DNA from: CAZMSD01 sp964568855
Lineage (GTDB): Bacteria; CAIWAD01
DNA: 64,000 bases
Direction of reading: 5' to 3'
Assembly: GCA_964568855.1 (NCBI GenBank)
Contig: CAZMSD010000002.1
Location: forward strand, 128,253-192,252
Shown: positions 1-9,406 of the stretch, one piece after another
Layout of the letters: the number at the start of each line of letters is the position of its first letter
How positions within the stretch are numbered: position 1 is the first letter of the stretch
Notes under the pieces: generated by a model
What the model was told of the DNA's origin: nothing
Database searches by the model: none
What the model saw: the letters and a program-made list of their open reading frames with translations, nothing else
Translations under genes and position numbers: made by a program

Positions 1-31
1 CGCGACGATCTTCAATGAGCGCTTGTTCCGG

Positions 32-2137
32 TCACTTCGATTCGAGTACGAGCACATCATCCGCCTCACCTTCGCCTTCACGGTGAATCTCCAACCGGCT
101 GGCCAGCGTGCCCGGCGCCTCGTCGCCGGGGTAGGCCGGACTCAGGGCCCGCCAGACCTCCAGGGCTTGCCGCCGTCGGCCCCCGCGCCAGTTCTCCCAG
201 GCCCCCTTCCATTCCGCGAGCATGTTCGTATCACACCCGGACGGCAGAAGCTCGAAAACCTCCAGCGGCCTGTGCAGGCCCTTCAATACTACGCGACCGA
301 TTTCGCGCCGGAGAATCTCGGGTGCGAGTCCCTCGCAAAACGTGCCGCTGGCCAGGTTGCGGGTCTGCAAGTGGCGATTCGCGCTCTCGAGCCGGCTGGC
401 GATGTTCACCCCCGTGCCGATGGCCGTGTAATCCATGCGGCGCGGGTGGCCGATGTTGCCCACCACCACCCGGTCGGTATGCACTCCCAGCCGCAGGGCG
501 ACTGTGGCGAGCCCCCGGCGGGCCCGCTCGGCGCTCAACCGTTCCAGACGTTCCTGCAATTCCAGGACCGCCAGGGCCGCCTGCCGGTCCGTGTCAGGTC
601 CGGAGACCGGGGCCCCGAAGAGCACCATCACCGCATCTCCGATGTACTTGTCCAGCAGACCCCGCCTGGCCAGTATCACGTCCACGAATTCTTTGTAATA
701 CGCGTTGAGCATGCCCACCGTCTCCACGGGGTTCAGCCCTTCGGTGGCGCTCGTATAGCCGACCATGTCTGCGAAGAGCACCGTGACGCGCCGCTCCTCG
801 CCGCCCACTTCCAGGCCTCCCCGCCGCACCAGAAGTTCATCGATCACGCTGGTGTCGAGGTAGCGGCTGAAGAGTCGGTGCAATTCGGCGCGCCGCCGTC
901 CCTCGAGCTGCCAGCCGGTCAGGAAGCGCGCGCCGGCGCCGGCGAAACAGGCGCTCAGCGAACCGACCACGGGCAGCTGATAGCCTGCGGCGTAGGCGCC
1001 CAGCCCGCCGGCCAGCACCACGCCGGCCAGGCCCGCCAGCAACGCGAAGGGAAGCCACAGCGCCCTGAAACTCCGCATCAGCAGTACGCCCGCCAGTCCC
1101 CACAACAGGGTCAGGGACAGCTCCTGCCAGCGGGCGGGCGTTCTCAACCAGTCGCCCTTGAGCAGGTTGGACAGCATGGTGGCGTGGATTTCGAATCCGG
1201 GGTAGGGCAGGTTGCTCTCCGCCACCGGGGTGGCCTTGTAATCCAGCAGACCGGCGGCGTAACCGCCCACGATCAGGAGCCTGCCCTGCAGTGAATCCGG
1301 CGGAACCGCGCCCCGGATCAACTGCGAGGCCGCAATGTAGGGAAAGGCCCCGCGCGGACCCCCCGGTCCGTAGTAACGCAGCTGGAGCCGGCCCTGCCGG
1401 TCCAGCGGGGGTGTTTCGCGCAGGTCCTCGCCGATCCGCTCCAGCAACTGCGGGCCCAGCGCGGGGATCGCTCCCGCGCGGCTTTCGTACAGCAGGGGAA
1501 CGGCGCGTATCACGCCGTCGGGGTCGGGCGTGACGTTGCTCAGCGCGATGGGGGCGCCCTGGAAGCGTCGGTGGGGCATGCGGATCGCCGAGTGCTCGAA
1601 GCCTCCCGCCCGCAGGGCCGCTCCCGTCCAGCGCATCCCCGGGGGCAGGCTGTCCGGATAGCTGCCGTCGGCCACCAGCAGCGCGGAGATCACCGTGGGC
1701 GTCCCGCCGGCCAGTTCGCGGGCGAAGACCATGTCGGAGACCAGTCCGTCGCTGTTCAGCAGGTCCAGGCCCGGTTCGTCGTAGAGCACGTCGAGGATGA
1801 TCCCACGCGCTCCGGCATCCCCGGCCAGTTCGACCAGGCGGGCCCAGAGGTCGCGCGGCCAGGGCCAGGGCAGTCCCTGCGACACGAAGTAGTCCAGGCC
1901 GGCCTGGTCCACCGCCACCAGGGCGATGCGTTCGTCGGGACGGAAGAACCCGGCGGTGGCCCGGCAATAGGCGTCCCGGACCGTCAGCTCCCAGCGGTCG
2001 AACAGGCCCAGGATCCCCAGGACCGCCACAAGCGTGACGGCGGCCGCCCCGGCGGCGAGGGTAAGCCTCTGCGTGGCGCTGGCGGTGGATTGAGATCTGG
2101 TCACGCTCGTGTTGCCGTCGTGCGTTGCGTGATACAT
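32..2137 (-). CDS. CHASE2-domain adenylate/guanylate cyclase
   Basis: Membrane-bound class III nucleotide cyclase of about 701 residues. An N-terminal membrane segment (about residues 25-47) is followed by an extracytoplasmic CHASE2 sensor (about 55-330), a cluster of about three membrane helices (about 335-400) and a C-terminal cyclase domain. The catalytic domain keeps both metal aspartates (VLFADMVGYTS and YIGDAVM) and the Asn/Arg transition-state motif (GVNIASRLES), so it should be active and make cAMP or cGMP in response to an external signal. The predicted start overlaps one copy of the GTATCAC motif (ATG TAT CAC). The RBS is weak, and a GTG 11 codons downstream is the alternative. It stands alone on its strand, so its target pathway is not evident. 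Confidence 0.9.
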   Translation of the reverse strand: MYHATHDGNTSVTRSQSTASATQRLTLAAGAAAVTLVAVLGILGLFDRWELTVRDAYCRATAGFFRPDERIALVAVDQAGLDYFVSQGLPWPWPRDLWARLVELAGDAGARGIILDVLYDEPGLDLLNSDGLVSDMVFARELAGGTPTVISALLVADGSYPDSLPPGMRWTGAALRAGGFEHSAIRMPHRRFQGAPIALSNVTPDPDGVIRAVPLLYESRAGAIPALGPQLLERIGEDLRETPPLDRQGRLQLRYYGPGGPRGAFPYIAASQLIRGAVPPDSLQGRLLIVGGYAAGLLDYKATPVAESNLPYPGFEIHATMLSNLLKGDWLRTPARWQELSLTLLWGLAGVLLMRSFRALWLPFALLAGLAGVVLAGGLGAYAAGYQLPVVGSLSACFAGAGARFLTGWQLEGRRRAELHRLFSRYLDTSVIDELLVRRGGLEVGGEERRVTVLFADMVGYTSATEGLNPVETVGMLNAYYKEFVDVILARRGLLDKYIGDAVMVLFGAPVSGPDTDRQAALAVLELQERLERLSAERARRGLATVALRLGVHTDRVVVGNIGHPRRMDYTAIGTGVNIASRLESANRHLQTRNLASGTFCEGLAPEILRREIGRVVLKGLHRPLEVFELLPSGCDTNMLAEWKGAWENWRGGRRRQALEVWRALSPAYPGDEAPGTLASRLEIHREGEGEADDVLVLESK

Positions 2138-2153
2138 GAAAAGCCTGGGTCCG

Positions 2154-2229
2154 TCACACTCTCGCGCAGGTCGCGTGTCCGCCTGAAATCATGTCAGGCA
2201 AGGCGTGCACCGTGAAGCATAGTGATTCC
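2154..2229. repeat. Partial copy of the 49.5-kb palindromic repeat
   Basis: From TCACACTCTCGCG onward this stretch aligns without gaps to 49512-49588, with roughly four of five positions identical by eye. Conserved stretches include CCTGAAATC and GTCAGGCAAGGCG. Only the left part of the element is present. The matching right terminal repeat is missing, so it looks like a decayed or truncated copy. Confidence 0.7.
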
Positions 2230-2308
2230 AGGCGATCGACGCCTCAGGGCAGTCAAGCGGCCGGGAAGCCGGATTCCCCTGCAAAGCTGGACGCCCGCCG
2301 GCGGAACT

Positions 2309-2623
2309 AGTGGACCGATTCGCATGGATCGACGGGTTCTGCTTGCCGCAAAGTGGTCAGATTCAAGGCGCATCTGCGCAGACGTAGTTTGCCTACTTCA
2401 AGCAGGATGCTGCGCACCTGCCAAGGCAGGTGCGACGAAGAAGACGCGCACGCAGTGCGTGCGCGCGGCTGCATTTGCGGCAAGCTCGAAGGGAGCGCGT
2501 CCAGGCAGCCCACTGCGGCGTTGCGCCTTCTTGAAATAGCGGGGCTATTCCTGCGGCGGCGCGCCTTGCATTGAACTGCCTGGACGCGCTCAGAACAACT
2601 CGATCCATGCGAATCGGTCCACT
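2309..2623. repeat. MITE-like palindromic element with 24-bp perfect ends
   Basis: The ends 2309-2332 and 2600-2623 are perfect inverted repeats of 24 bases (beginning AGTGGACCGATTCG). Two further perfect inverted repeats are nested inside: 2493-2508 with 2576-2591 (GAGCGCGTCCAGGCAG) and 2342-2351 with 2475-2484 (CTTGCCGCAA). There is no coding capacity for a transposase, so this fits a non-autonomous element or a large structured intergenic repeat. I see no clear target-site duplication. Confidence 0.75.
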
Positions 2624-2833
2624 CGCGCAAAGCCGGGCATTCTTCTCCATCCATCCCTAAATTCCGGTAAGCCAGCGTTTAAAACGTCATATTGCACACG
2701 GAAGGGGATCTCGAATACACAGCGCCCGTGTTTCAGGACGTTCATCCTTCCCCGTCACAGTATTCACTTGGCAGCGACCTGGTACATGAGTCGAAGCCGA
2801 ATTTCCGGCGCGCATCGGTTGAGGAGGCCTTCC

Positions 2834-5524
2834 ATGTCCCCGGCTCCGCGGAAGCTTCTGTCCCTCGCCTGCGGCTCCCTGCTGCTGCTTGCGGAGGTAT
2901 TCAGCGTGCAGGCGGCCACCAAGGACTTTCTCTCGCAGACTAATCCATCACCGGCGGACACTCCACTGCTCGACGGGGGCAGCAACGCGGAGAACGCCAC
3001 GCCCATCGCGGTCGACGGCAACGGTTATTTCTACGACACGGGCACGACGGTGGGCAAGGGCGACGACATCGCCGCCGACGATCCATCGTTCTGCGAGTTG
3101 TACTACTGGTCCGATATCTTCAGCATGGACGGTCCCGACGCCTGGTACGAACTCGTTCTGGACGACGAGTACACGGTGGTGACGAGCACCCGGCTTCCCG
3201 GCACCGACTACGACAGCAGCATCGCCTATGTCGCCGACGACGAGACTACCATCCTGGCCGGCAATGACGATGCCGAAGGTCAGCCCTTCAGATCCTTTCT
3301 ACAGTGCACGCTGAGCGCAGGAGAGTACTACATCGTGATCGACGGCTGCTGTGAACAGTCCGGTGAGTACGAAATGGAGCTCTACCTGGCGGAATGCACT
3401 GCCAACGTCGATTGCGACAGTACGGCGGAGCAGGAACCCAACGATGGCTGGAGCGCCGACCCGCCCAATTCCAGCGCCGACACGATCCACTGCGGCGAGA
3501 CCATCTGCGGCGAGCTGTCGACGCCGGAATTCGAGCGCGACGAGGACTGGTTCTACTTCGCACACCCCGGGGGAGGTCTGGTGCTCGATTCCTGGGTCGA
3601 GTCCTTCGATCCCGAGCTGGCTCTCACCGTGATCGAACCGGAAGGGGACATCCTGGCCTACGCGGACGAGACGGCCTTCTGCGACGACGAACTCCTGGTC
3701 CTCGAGGACCTCGCGCCGGGCGAGTACTACGCGGTGATCGCCCACAACGACGTCGTCGGCGTACTCGGCGACCAGGACTATTCACTGACCCTGAGCTGCT
3801 GCGAGCCCGTCGACTGCACCGGCGGCGTGCTGGCGGAGAGTGAACCCAACGAGGGGTGGAGCGACGATAACCAGAGCTACGAAGAGATCTCCTGCGGCGA
3901 GGTCTACTGCGGTGAGGTCTGGGCCGAGGGCGGAGCGCGGGACGAGGACTGGTACCGTTTCGAGCACTCGGGAGGGCCTCTGACGGTCACCTGCGAGGCC
4001 GGACTCTTCGATCCCGAACTGCGGGTGATGGACTTCGAATTGTATGGCGGCACGCATGCGGTCGCGGACCAGGAGACCTACTGCGGAACCGAAGTGATCT
4101 ACCATGCCGATCTGCCCGCGGGCGTGTATTACATCTTCGTGGCGCATTTCGACTACTGGCACATCCTGCAGAGCGATCCCCGGAGCTACAGGCTCACGCT
4201 GGAGTGCCCCGGCGTCTACCCGGATGATTTCGTGCTGGAAGGTTCCCTGGGTTTTCCCGCGCACAATGATCCGACCGATTTCCAGCCCCAGGACTACCGG
4301 ATCTTCGGGCTGCCGGGCGATCCCGAGATGGACATCGACGTCCTCTTCCAGGAGGCCCAGATCCCGGACTGGCAGGCCTACTGGGACAACGGCGCGGACC
4401 TGGACTACTTCGTGGAATTCGACGGCGGAGACCGGTTCATTCTCGAGCCCGGCCGGGCCTTCTGGGTGATCAGTGCGGACACGCTGCAAATCGACATGTC
4501 CGTACACAGCGCCTCACTCATCGACGGCGAGTATGTGCCGATCGATCTGCACGAGGGCTGGAACCTGATAACCAATCCCTTCGGCCGGCCGCTGTCCTGG
4601 ACGATCGTCAAGAATCGCAACGGCGTGTCACAGCCGATCTGGGGCTATTCGAGCGACGGCTTCAGCATGTCCGAGGTCATGTCGCCCATGGCGGGCTACT
4701 ACTACAACAATGACGTTTCGTTGTCGCAGCTCGCCGTGCCCTACAGCGCCGTCCAGGAGGAATCGGCAATACAGTCCGAGGACCCCGCCGACTGGCGCGT
4801 CGGGATCACGCTGCGCAGTGGGGAAATCGTGGATCGCGCGGCTTCCTTCGGCGTGTCGGACAAGGCCTGCCCTGGTCCGGACGAGCTGGACTACCTGCGT
4901 CCCCGCGGCCTGGGCTCGCAGCCCAAGGTGTATTTCAAGCAGGAGGATGCGGCTGGTGTCGTCCGGGAATACGCCACGTCCATCCGGCCCCCGGATCCAG
5001 AGCGTGATACATGGACCTTTCACGTGCGCGCGGCGGCCGGCGCTCCGGCCCGGCTGGAGTTCACGGGACTGGAGGATCTTCCAGCGGACCGGGCCCTCTG
5101 GCTCCTGGACCATCAGCGTGCCCGTGCCCGGAACCTGCGCGCTGACCCGGTCTTCGAATTCACACCGCCCACGACCCTGAGCGAGTTCGGCATCCTGGCG
5201 GGCGCCGGTGATTTCAGCGGCGAGTTGGCCGGCCTGCTGCCGCAGGACATCGAACTGGGCGCCTGCGTGCCCAATCCCTTCAACCCGCGGACCGCCATCC
5301 CGCTATCGCTGCCCCGGGACGAGGACGCCCGGCTCGAGGTCTTCAACCTGCTGGGCCGGCGGGTGGCGCTGCTGCACGAGGGGCGCCTGGAGGCGGGCAT
5401 GCACTGGTTCCACTGGGACGGCGCGGATGGGAGGGGCGTTCCCGCGGCCGGCGGCATCTACTTCTACCGGCTGCGGACCGGCGACGGATTTTCGAGGACG
5501 CGCAAGATGATTCTGGCCAGATAG
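2834..5524 (+). CDS. Secreted PPC-repeat protein with FlgD-like sorting domain
   Basis: About 896 residues from the ATG at 2834, which has a strong RBS (GAGGAGG, 2821-2827) and begins a clear signal peptide (MSPAPRKLLSLACGSLLLLA). An in-frame ATG lies 66 bases upstream but has no RBS. The N-terminal half has three similar Cys-containing beta-domains, each with a pattern like EPNDGW...CGETICGE...DEDWF, as in pre-peptidase C-terminal (PPC) domains. The C-terminus (about the last 85 residues) is a FlgD-like Ig domain with the pattern VPNPFNP...LEVFNLLGRRV...GIYFYRL, typical of sorting domains for type-IX-like export. Probable role is a surface or secreted binding protein. First gene of a five-gene operon; the next gene starts two bases after its stop. 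Confidence 0.85.
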   Translation: MSPAPRKLLSLACGSLLLLAEVFSVQAATKDFLSQTNPSPADTPLLDGGSNAENATPIAVDGNGYFYDTGTTVGKGDDIAADDPSFCELYYWSDIFSMDGPDAWYELVLDDEYTVVTSTRLPGTDYDSSIAYVADDETTILAGNDDAEGQPFRSFLQCTLSAGEYYIVIDGCCEQSGEYEMELYLAECTANVDCDSTAEQEPNDGWSADPPNSSADTIHCGETICGELSTPEFERDEDWFYFAHPGGGLVLDSWVESFDPELALTVIEPEGDILAYADETAFCDDELLVLEDLAPGEYYAVIAHNDVVGVLGDQDYSLTLSCCEPVDCTGGVLAESEPNEGWSDDNQSYEEISCGEVYCGEVWAEGGARDEDWYRFEHSGGPLTVTCEAGLFDPELRVMDFELYGGTHAVADQETYCGTEVIYHADLPAGVYYIFVAHFDYWHILQSDPRSYRLTLECPGVYPDDFVLEGSLGFPAHNDPTDFQPQDYRIFGLPGDPEMDIDVLFQEAQIPDWQAYWDNGADLDYFVEFDGGDRFILEPGRAFWVISADTLQIDMSVHSASLIDGEYVPIDLHEGWNLITNPFGRPLSWTIVKNRNGVSQPIWGYSSDGFSMSEVMSPMAGYYYNNDVSLSQLAVPYSAVQEESAIQSEDPADWRVGITLRSGEIVDRAASFGVSDKACPGPDELDYLRPRGLGSQPKVYFKQEDAAGVVREYATSIRPPDPERDTWTFHVRAAAGAPARLEFTGLEDLPADRALWLLDHQRARARNLRADPVFEFTPPTTLSEFGILAGAGDFSGELAGLLPQDIELGACVPNPFNPRTAIPLSLPRDEDARLEVFNLLGRRVALLHEGRLEAGMHWFHWDGADGRGVPAAGGIYFYRLRTGDGFSRTRKMILAR

Positions 5525-5525
5525 C

Positions 5526-6047
5526 GTGAGACGGAAAGTGAAAACCGACTGCTGGAAACACTCGAGCCCGCTCCTGCTGGCGGGACTGGTCCTGCACCTG
5601 CTGTGGGCGCCCCTGGCGCAGGCAGTGGATCAGGTCCGCGTGCTCAACGTCCGCTTCGCGGCCCTGGACGAGCAGGTGGTGGTTAGCTACGACCTCGAGG
5701 GGCCGCCGGACAAGGTCTGCAAAGTGCGCCTGGTCCTGCGGCGCGAGGGAGACCCCGGGTACCGCTACAAGCCGAAATACGTCGCGGGAGACGTGGGCGG
5801 GCGCTGCAGGGCGGGAAAGGAGCTGGAGATCCGCTGGGACATCGCCCGTGAATTCCCCAAGGGGCTCGAGGGCCGGGATTTCTATTTCGAAGTGGAGGCC
5901 GAACTCCGGAAGGGCGGCCTGGGGTGGATCCTGGCCGGCGCGGGGATCGCCCTGGCCGGTGGCGTGCTGGCGCTGGGCGGTGGTGGATCAAGCGATGGCG
6001 GCGGCGGATCCCAGGGGAATTTTCCCCAGCCGCCGGGCCGTCCATGA
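5526..6047 (+). CDS. Secreted small protein with C-terminal Gly-rich membrane segment
   Basis: 173 residues starting at GTG one base after the preceding stop, so clearly co-transcribed. Residues about 1-33 form a signal peptide. The middle has the pattern VLNVRF...VVVSYDLEGP...GDVG...AGKELEIRWD, a beta-sandwich domain I associate with Bacteroidota-type gene clusters containing caspases. Near the C-terminus is one glycine-rich hydrophobic helix (WILAGAGIALAGGVLALGGG) and a Gly/Ser tail, which may anchor it. No enzymatic motif is visible. Its place just before the caspase gene suggests an accessory or adaptor role, which is inference. Confidence 0.75.
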   Translation: MRRKVKTDCWKHSSPLLLAGLVLHLLWAPLAQAVDQVRVLNVRFAALDEQVVVSYDLEGPPDKVCKVRLVLRREGDPGYRYKPKYVAGDVGGRCRAGKELEIRWDIAREFPKGLEGRDFYFEVEAELRKGGLGWILAGAGIALAGGVLALGGGGSSDGGGGSQGNFPQPPGRP

Positions 6048-6068
6048 TCGCGGCGTGGAGATAATGCC

Positions 6069-7832
6069 ATGAGAAGAGGAATATCCAGCTGCATCCTGCT
6101 GCTTGCACTGTGCCTTTCCGCCCACGCGGAATCGAAGGCTACGGGTCGCAGCAACACAGGATCGCTTTTCGACGGCAAGCGGCCTGCGGTGCCGGAAGAG
6201 CCCGGCGGCCTGCCGCCCCGCCTGGAATTCGAGATGCGCTTCACAGAAGGCTCCGGCAACAACTTCCTGGACGCGGAGGAAAGCGGGGCGCTGCAGCTTG
6301 TGATCCACAACCGGGGGGGCGGTCCGGCGTCGGAGGTGACGGCCAGGCTGTCGGCCCTGGGGCCTGTTCAGGGAGTGACACACGACGAGGAGGTCCGGCT
6401 GGGCGGAATCCCGGTGGGCGATTCCCGCGAGGTGCTGTTCAACATCAGCGCCGATATCGATGTGACACGGCAGGACCTGCGCTTCCTGGTCCAGGTGCTC
6501 GAGGCGAACGGCTACGACGCCGACTCGGCGCAGCTCAGTTTTTCCACGAGATCGCTGCGGCTGCCGAGTCTCGCCCTGGCCCAGTTCGCGGTGGACGACG
6601 ACAAGGAAGGGCTGTCCTACGGCAACAACAACGGCCGGGTCGAGCTGGGCGAGTCGGTGGAGGTCACCGCGGCGATCCAGAACGGCGGACGGGGACCTGC
6701 GCAGCAGGTCGAAGTGGAGGTGTCGTTCCCCGGGCGGAACGCCAACCTCAGCCTGCTGAACGACGAGTACCGCTTCGCCTTGGGCGACATCGAGGCAGGC
6801 GGCTACCGTACCCTGACCTTCGCCCTCTCCCCGAACAAGCGCTTCCAGCCCGGGAGCATCCCGATCCACCTGCGCATCGCCGAAAGGCGGCCGCGCTTCC
6901 ACGCCGAGGCCGGGATAGACCTCAAGCTGAACATCGTGCAGCAGCGCCCGGCCGAGATGGTGATCGTGGGCACCGAGGCCGGCGGGACCGCGGCGGACAT
7001 CATGCTGGTCAGCGACGTGGACCGGATCCCCTCCACCGGCACCAGGAACCCGGACGCCGTGGCGGTGATCATCGGCATCGCCGAGTACGACAATCCCGAC
7101 GTGCCGCCTGTGGACTTCGCGCTGCGCGACGCCGCCACCTTCAAGGACTACCTGACCGGCGTCTTCGGCTACCGCGAGGCCAACATCATCTTCGTCGAGA
7201 ACGCCCGCAAGTCGGATTTCGACGGGATCTTCGGCGTGCGCGGCGATTTTCACGGCCGGCTCTACAACATGCTTCGCGAGGGCTCGGAGGTCTTCGTGTA
7301 TTACTCGGGCCACGGGGCGCCCGATCCCGACAGGCAGCAGGGTTTCTTCGTGCCCAGCGACGTATCACCCAGCCTGGTCAAGCTGCAGGGCTACCCGCTG
7401 CAGTTGTTCTACGACAACCTGGCCGGGATCTGCCGCGAGAAGAAGACGGGCGGCGTGACCGTCGTGATCGACGCCTGCTTCAGCGGCGGCAGCGAGGGCG
7501 GCTCCCTGCTGGGCGCGGTGAGCCCCGTCTTCATCCAGGTGGACAACCCGGTGGTCCCGGACGAGCGCTTCACCGTGTTCACCTCATCAACGGGTGACCA
7601 GGTCAGCACCTGGTTCACCGAGCAGAAGCACAGCCTCTTCACCTACTTCTTCCTCAAGGGCCTGAAGGGCGAGGCCGACGCCGACGGCGACGGCGGCATC
7701 ACCGTGCAGGAGCTGGACGACTACCTCGAGGAATACGTGCCCTACACCGCCCGCAGCCTGCGCAACCGCGTGCAGACGCCCTGCGTGATCTCGCGCGACA
7801 AGCAGCGCGTGCTGCTCAGGCTGGGAAAATGA
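6069..7832 (+). CDS. Secreted caspase-fold (peptidase C14) protease
   Basis: 587 residues with a signal peptide (about 1-20) and an RBS (GGAG, nine bases before the ATG). Residues about 50-290 look like two CARDB-type beta domains, each with an opening pattern like NNFLDAEESG or NNNGRVELGES. Residues about 328-580 are a caspase-like peptidase: the catalytic histidine is H415 (VYYSGHGA) and the catalytic cysteine is C470 (VVIDACFSGG). The family cleaves peptide bonds, often after Lys/Arg or Asp. Near the C-terminus DADGDGGITVQELDDYL resembles a calcium-binding EF-hand loop. It is the central enzyme of the 2.8-9.35 kb operon and, being exported, probably acts in the envelope or outside the cell. 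Confidence 0.9.
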   Translation: MRRGISSCILLLALCLSAHAESKATGRSNTGSLFDGKRPAVPEEPGGLPPRLEFEMRFTEGSGNNFLDAEESGALQLVIHNRGGGPASEVTARLSALGPVQGVTHDEEVRLGGIPVGDSREVLFNISADIDVTRQDLRFLVQVLEANGYDADSAQLSFSTRSLRLPSLALAQFAVDDDKEGLSYGNNNGRVELGESVEVTAAIQNGGRGPAQQVEVEVSFPGRNANLSLLNDEYRFALGDIEAGGYRTLTFALSPNKRFQPGSIPIHLRIAERRPRFHAEAGIDLKLNIVQQRPAEMVIVGTEAGGTAADIMLVSDVDRIPSTGTRNPDAVAVIIGIAEYDNPDVPPVDFALRDAATFKDYLTGVFGYREANIIFVENARKSDFDGIFGVRGDFHGRLYNMLREGSEVFVYYSGHGAPDPDRQQGFFVPSDVSPSLVKLQGYPLQLFYDNLAGICREKKTGGVTVVIDACFSGGSEGGSLLGAVSPVFIQVDNPVVPDERFTVFTSSTGDQVSTWFTEQKHSLFTYFFLKGLKGEADADGDGGITVQELDDYLEEYVPYTARSLRNRVQTPCVISRDKQRVLLRLGK

Positions 7833-7873
7833 CCGATGAAAACGCCGTCCGGCCCACAACAAGGGAGAATGCA

Positions 7874-8476
7874 ATGAGAGCGAAGATCGCCTGGATCCTG
7901 GCCCTGCTGGTCGTGATCGCGGGATCCGGCATCGTCCACACGGGATGCGGCTCGAAGAAGCCCGTGACCACCACGCAGGAGGCTTCGAAAAAGGTGTTGC
8001 GCAAGATGCCCGAGTGGGTCCTCGAGCCGCCGCGAGAGGAGGGTTTCATCTTCGAATCCGGCACGGCCACCTCGCGCGACCTGCAGGTCTGCCGGGACAA
8101 GGCCGCCGACGCAGCCCGGCTGAACATCGCCAGGAGCCTCGAGACCCGCTTCAATTCCCTGACCAAGCGGTTCCAGGAGGAAGTGGGCACGGAAGCCGAC
8201 GCCCAGTTCCTCGACCAGTTCACCCAGGCCACCAAGGCGGTGGTCTCCACGACCCTGGTGGGCCTGAGCACGGAAGAAGCGGAAGTACTGGTGGAGGACG
8301 GCGTCTACCGCGCCTACGTGCTGCTGAAACTGCCGCTGGGCGCGGCGAACAAGATCCTGCTGGAGCGGCTGAAGCAGCAGGAGGAGCTGTTCACCCGCTT
8401 CCGCTCCAGCGAGATCTTCCAGGAGCTGGAAAGCGACGTAACACGCTACGAAGATCGACGGGCGGGCGGTGACTGA
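7874..8476 (+). CDS. LPP20-like lipoprotein
   Basis: About 200 residues. The ATG at 7874 has an RBS (AAGGGAGA) and begins an exported leader ending in HTGC, a near-lipobox, so a lipoprotein is likely. An upstream ATG at 7829 overlaps the caspase stop but would bury the leader. The mature part contains WVLEPPREEGFIFESGTATSRD followed by an alanine-rich helix, the layout of LPP20/LpoB-type envelope lipoproteins. The end overlaps the start of the next gene. LPP20-like, DUF4384 and caspase genes often co-occur, which supports a shared envelope function. The precise job is unknown. Confidence 0.8.
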   Translation: MRAKIAWILALLVVIAGSGIVHTGCGSKKPVTTTQEASKKVLRKMPEWVLEPPREEGFIFESGTATSRDLQVCRDKAADAARLNIARSLETRFNSLTKRFQEEVGTEADAQFLDQFTQATKAVVSTTLVGLSTEEAEVLVEDGVYRAYVLLKLPLGAANKILLERLKQQEELFTRFRSSEIFQELESDVTRYEDRRAGGD

Positions 8477-9353
8477 TTCGCAGGTCCTTTCCGCGCGCCC
8501 CGCACGATCTTCACGGGCATGGGCGGTCGCTGCGGCGCTGCTGCTGATCGTCGCCTGCGGTCCGGTGCGGTCCGGCGAATGGTATCGCGGCGCCGGCCGC
8601 GTCACCGTGGCGCACATCAGCCCCGAAGAGGCCCGCGAACAGGCGCTGCAACTGGCCCGCAGCGACGCGCTGGCCCAGGCCAGCCTGCAGGTGACGGGCA
8701 CGACCTCGCGCCTGATTTCGGAGAGCGGCAGCCGGGGAGAGATCTACGACCATTTCGTGCGGTTCACGCGCAGCGTGGCCCGCGGCAGGATCACCGAAGA
8801 GAACATCCTGGTCGACGAGCTGGAAATCGACCGGGATCCGGAGGGCCGGCCGGTCCCCGTGTACCGGATCGAGCTAGAAGCGGAAGTGAATCCCGAGCAG
8901 AGGGAAGCGGATCCCTCTTTCAGGCTCTCGCTGCGACTGAACCGCGAGAGCTACCGGGTGGGCGAACCGGTGCGCATCGAGCTGCACTGTTCGCAGGACT
9001 GCCACCTGACCCTGTTCAACCTCTACGCCAACGATTCGCTCAGCGTGATCCTGCCCAACTTCATGCAACCGGACAGTCGGCTCGAAGCGGGCGGCACGTT
9101 GAGGATCCCGCCGGATGAGGCCGGGTGGAGCCTGCCGGTCCGCCTGTCGCCGGGACGCTCGGAGGACGAGGAGTTGATCCTGGCCGTGGCCCTGAAGGAC
9201 GACCTGCCCTTCGCCTTCGAGGCGCGGGCCGGCCCCGCCGGGAGCGAGCTGATCTCCATGGGCGACGCGCTGCAGGCGATCAATCGCTGGCTGGCGGAGG
9301 TGCCCGCCGATCGCCGCACGCAGTCCGCGCTGCCCTACCGCGTGACACGCTGA
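8469..9353 (+). CDS. DUF4384-like envelope protein
   Basis: 294 residues, GTG start overlapping the preceding stop by eight bases. Residues about 17-37 are a signal or membrane segment ending in a cysteine (LLLIVACG), possibly a lipobox. An N-terminal LPP20/FlgT-like part (about 45-140) has an alanine-rich helix (EEAREQALQLARSDALAQAS). The C-terminal part (about 150-270) contains YRVGEPVRIELHCSQDCHLTLFN and SVILPNF, the DUF4384 signature. Last gene of the caspase operon. The function of DUF4384 is not established; it usually accompanies caspases or kinases at the envelope. Confidence 0.8.
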   Translation: MTDSQVLSARPARSSRAWAVAAALLLIVACGPVRSGEWYRGAGRVTVAHISPEEAREQALQLARSDALAQASLQVTGTTSRLISESGSRGEIYDHFVRFTRSVARGRITEENILVDELEIDRDPEGRPVPVYRIELEAEVNPEQREADPSFRLSLRLNRESYRVGEPVRIELHCSQDCHLTLFNLYANDSLSVILPNFMQPDSRLEAGGTLRIPPDEAGWSLPVRLSPGRSEDEELILAVALKDDLPFAFEARAGPAGSELISMGDALQAINRWLAEVPADRRTQSALPYRVTR

Positions 9354-9406
9354 ATCATGAACGGAACTATCATGTATCACACTCCGGTTTCCTCAGGGAG
9401 GCTTCG

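Larger units (their letters stand above)
2138..2833. other. Non-coding region with palindromic repeats
   Basis: About 700 bases between divergent genes with no credible gene. It holds a fragment (2154-2229) related to the repeat at 49503-49767 and a complete palindromic element at 2309-2623, both listed separately. The last 200 bases are the leader of the downstream operon. The short open frames seen here lie inside the inverted repeats and have no protein-like features. Confidence 0.7.
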
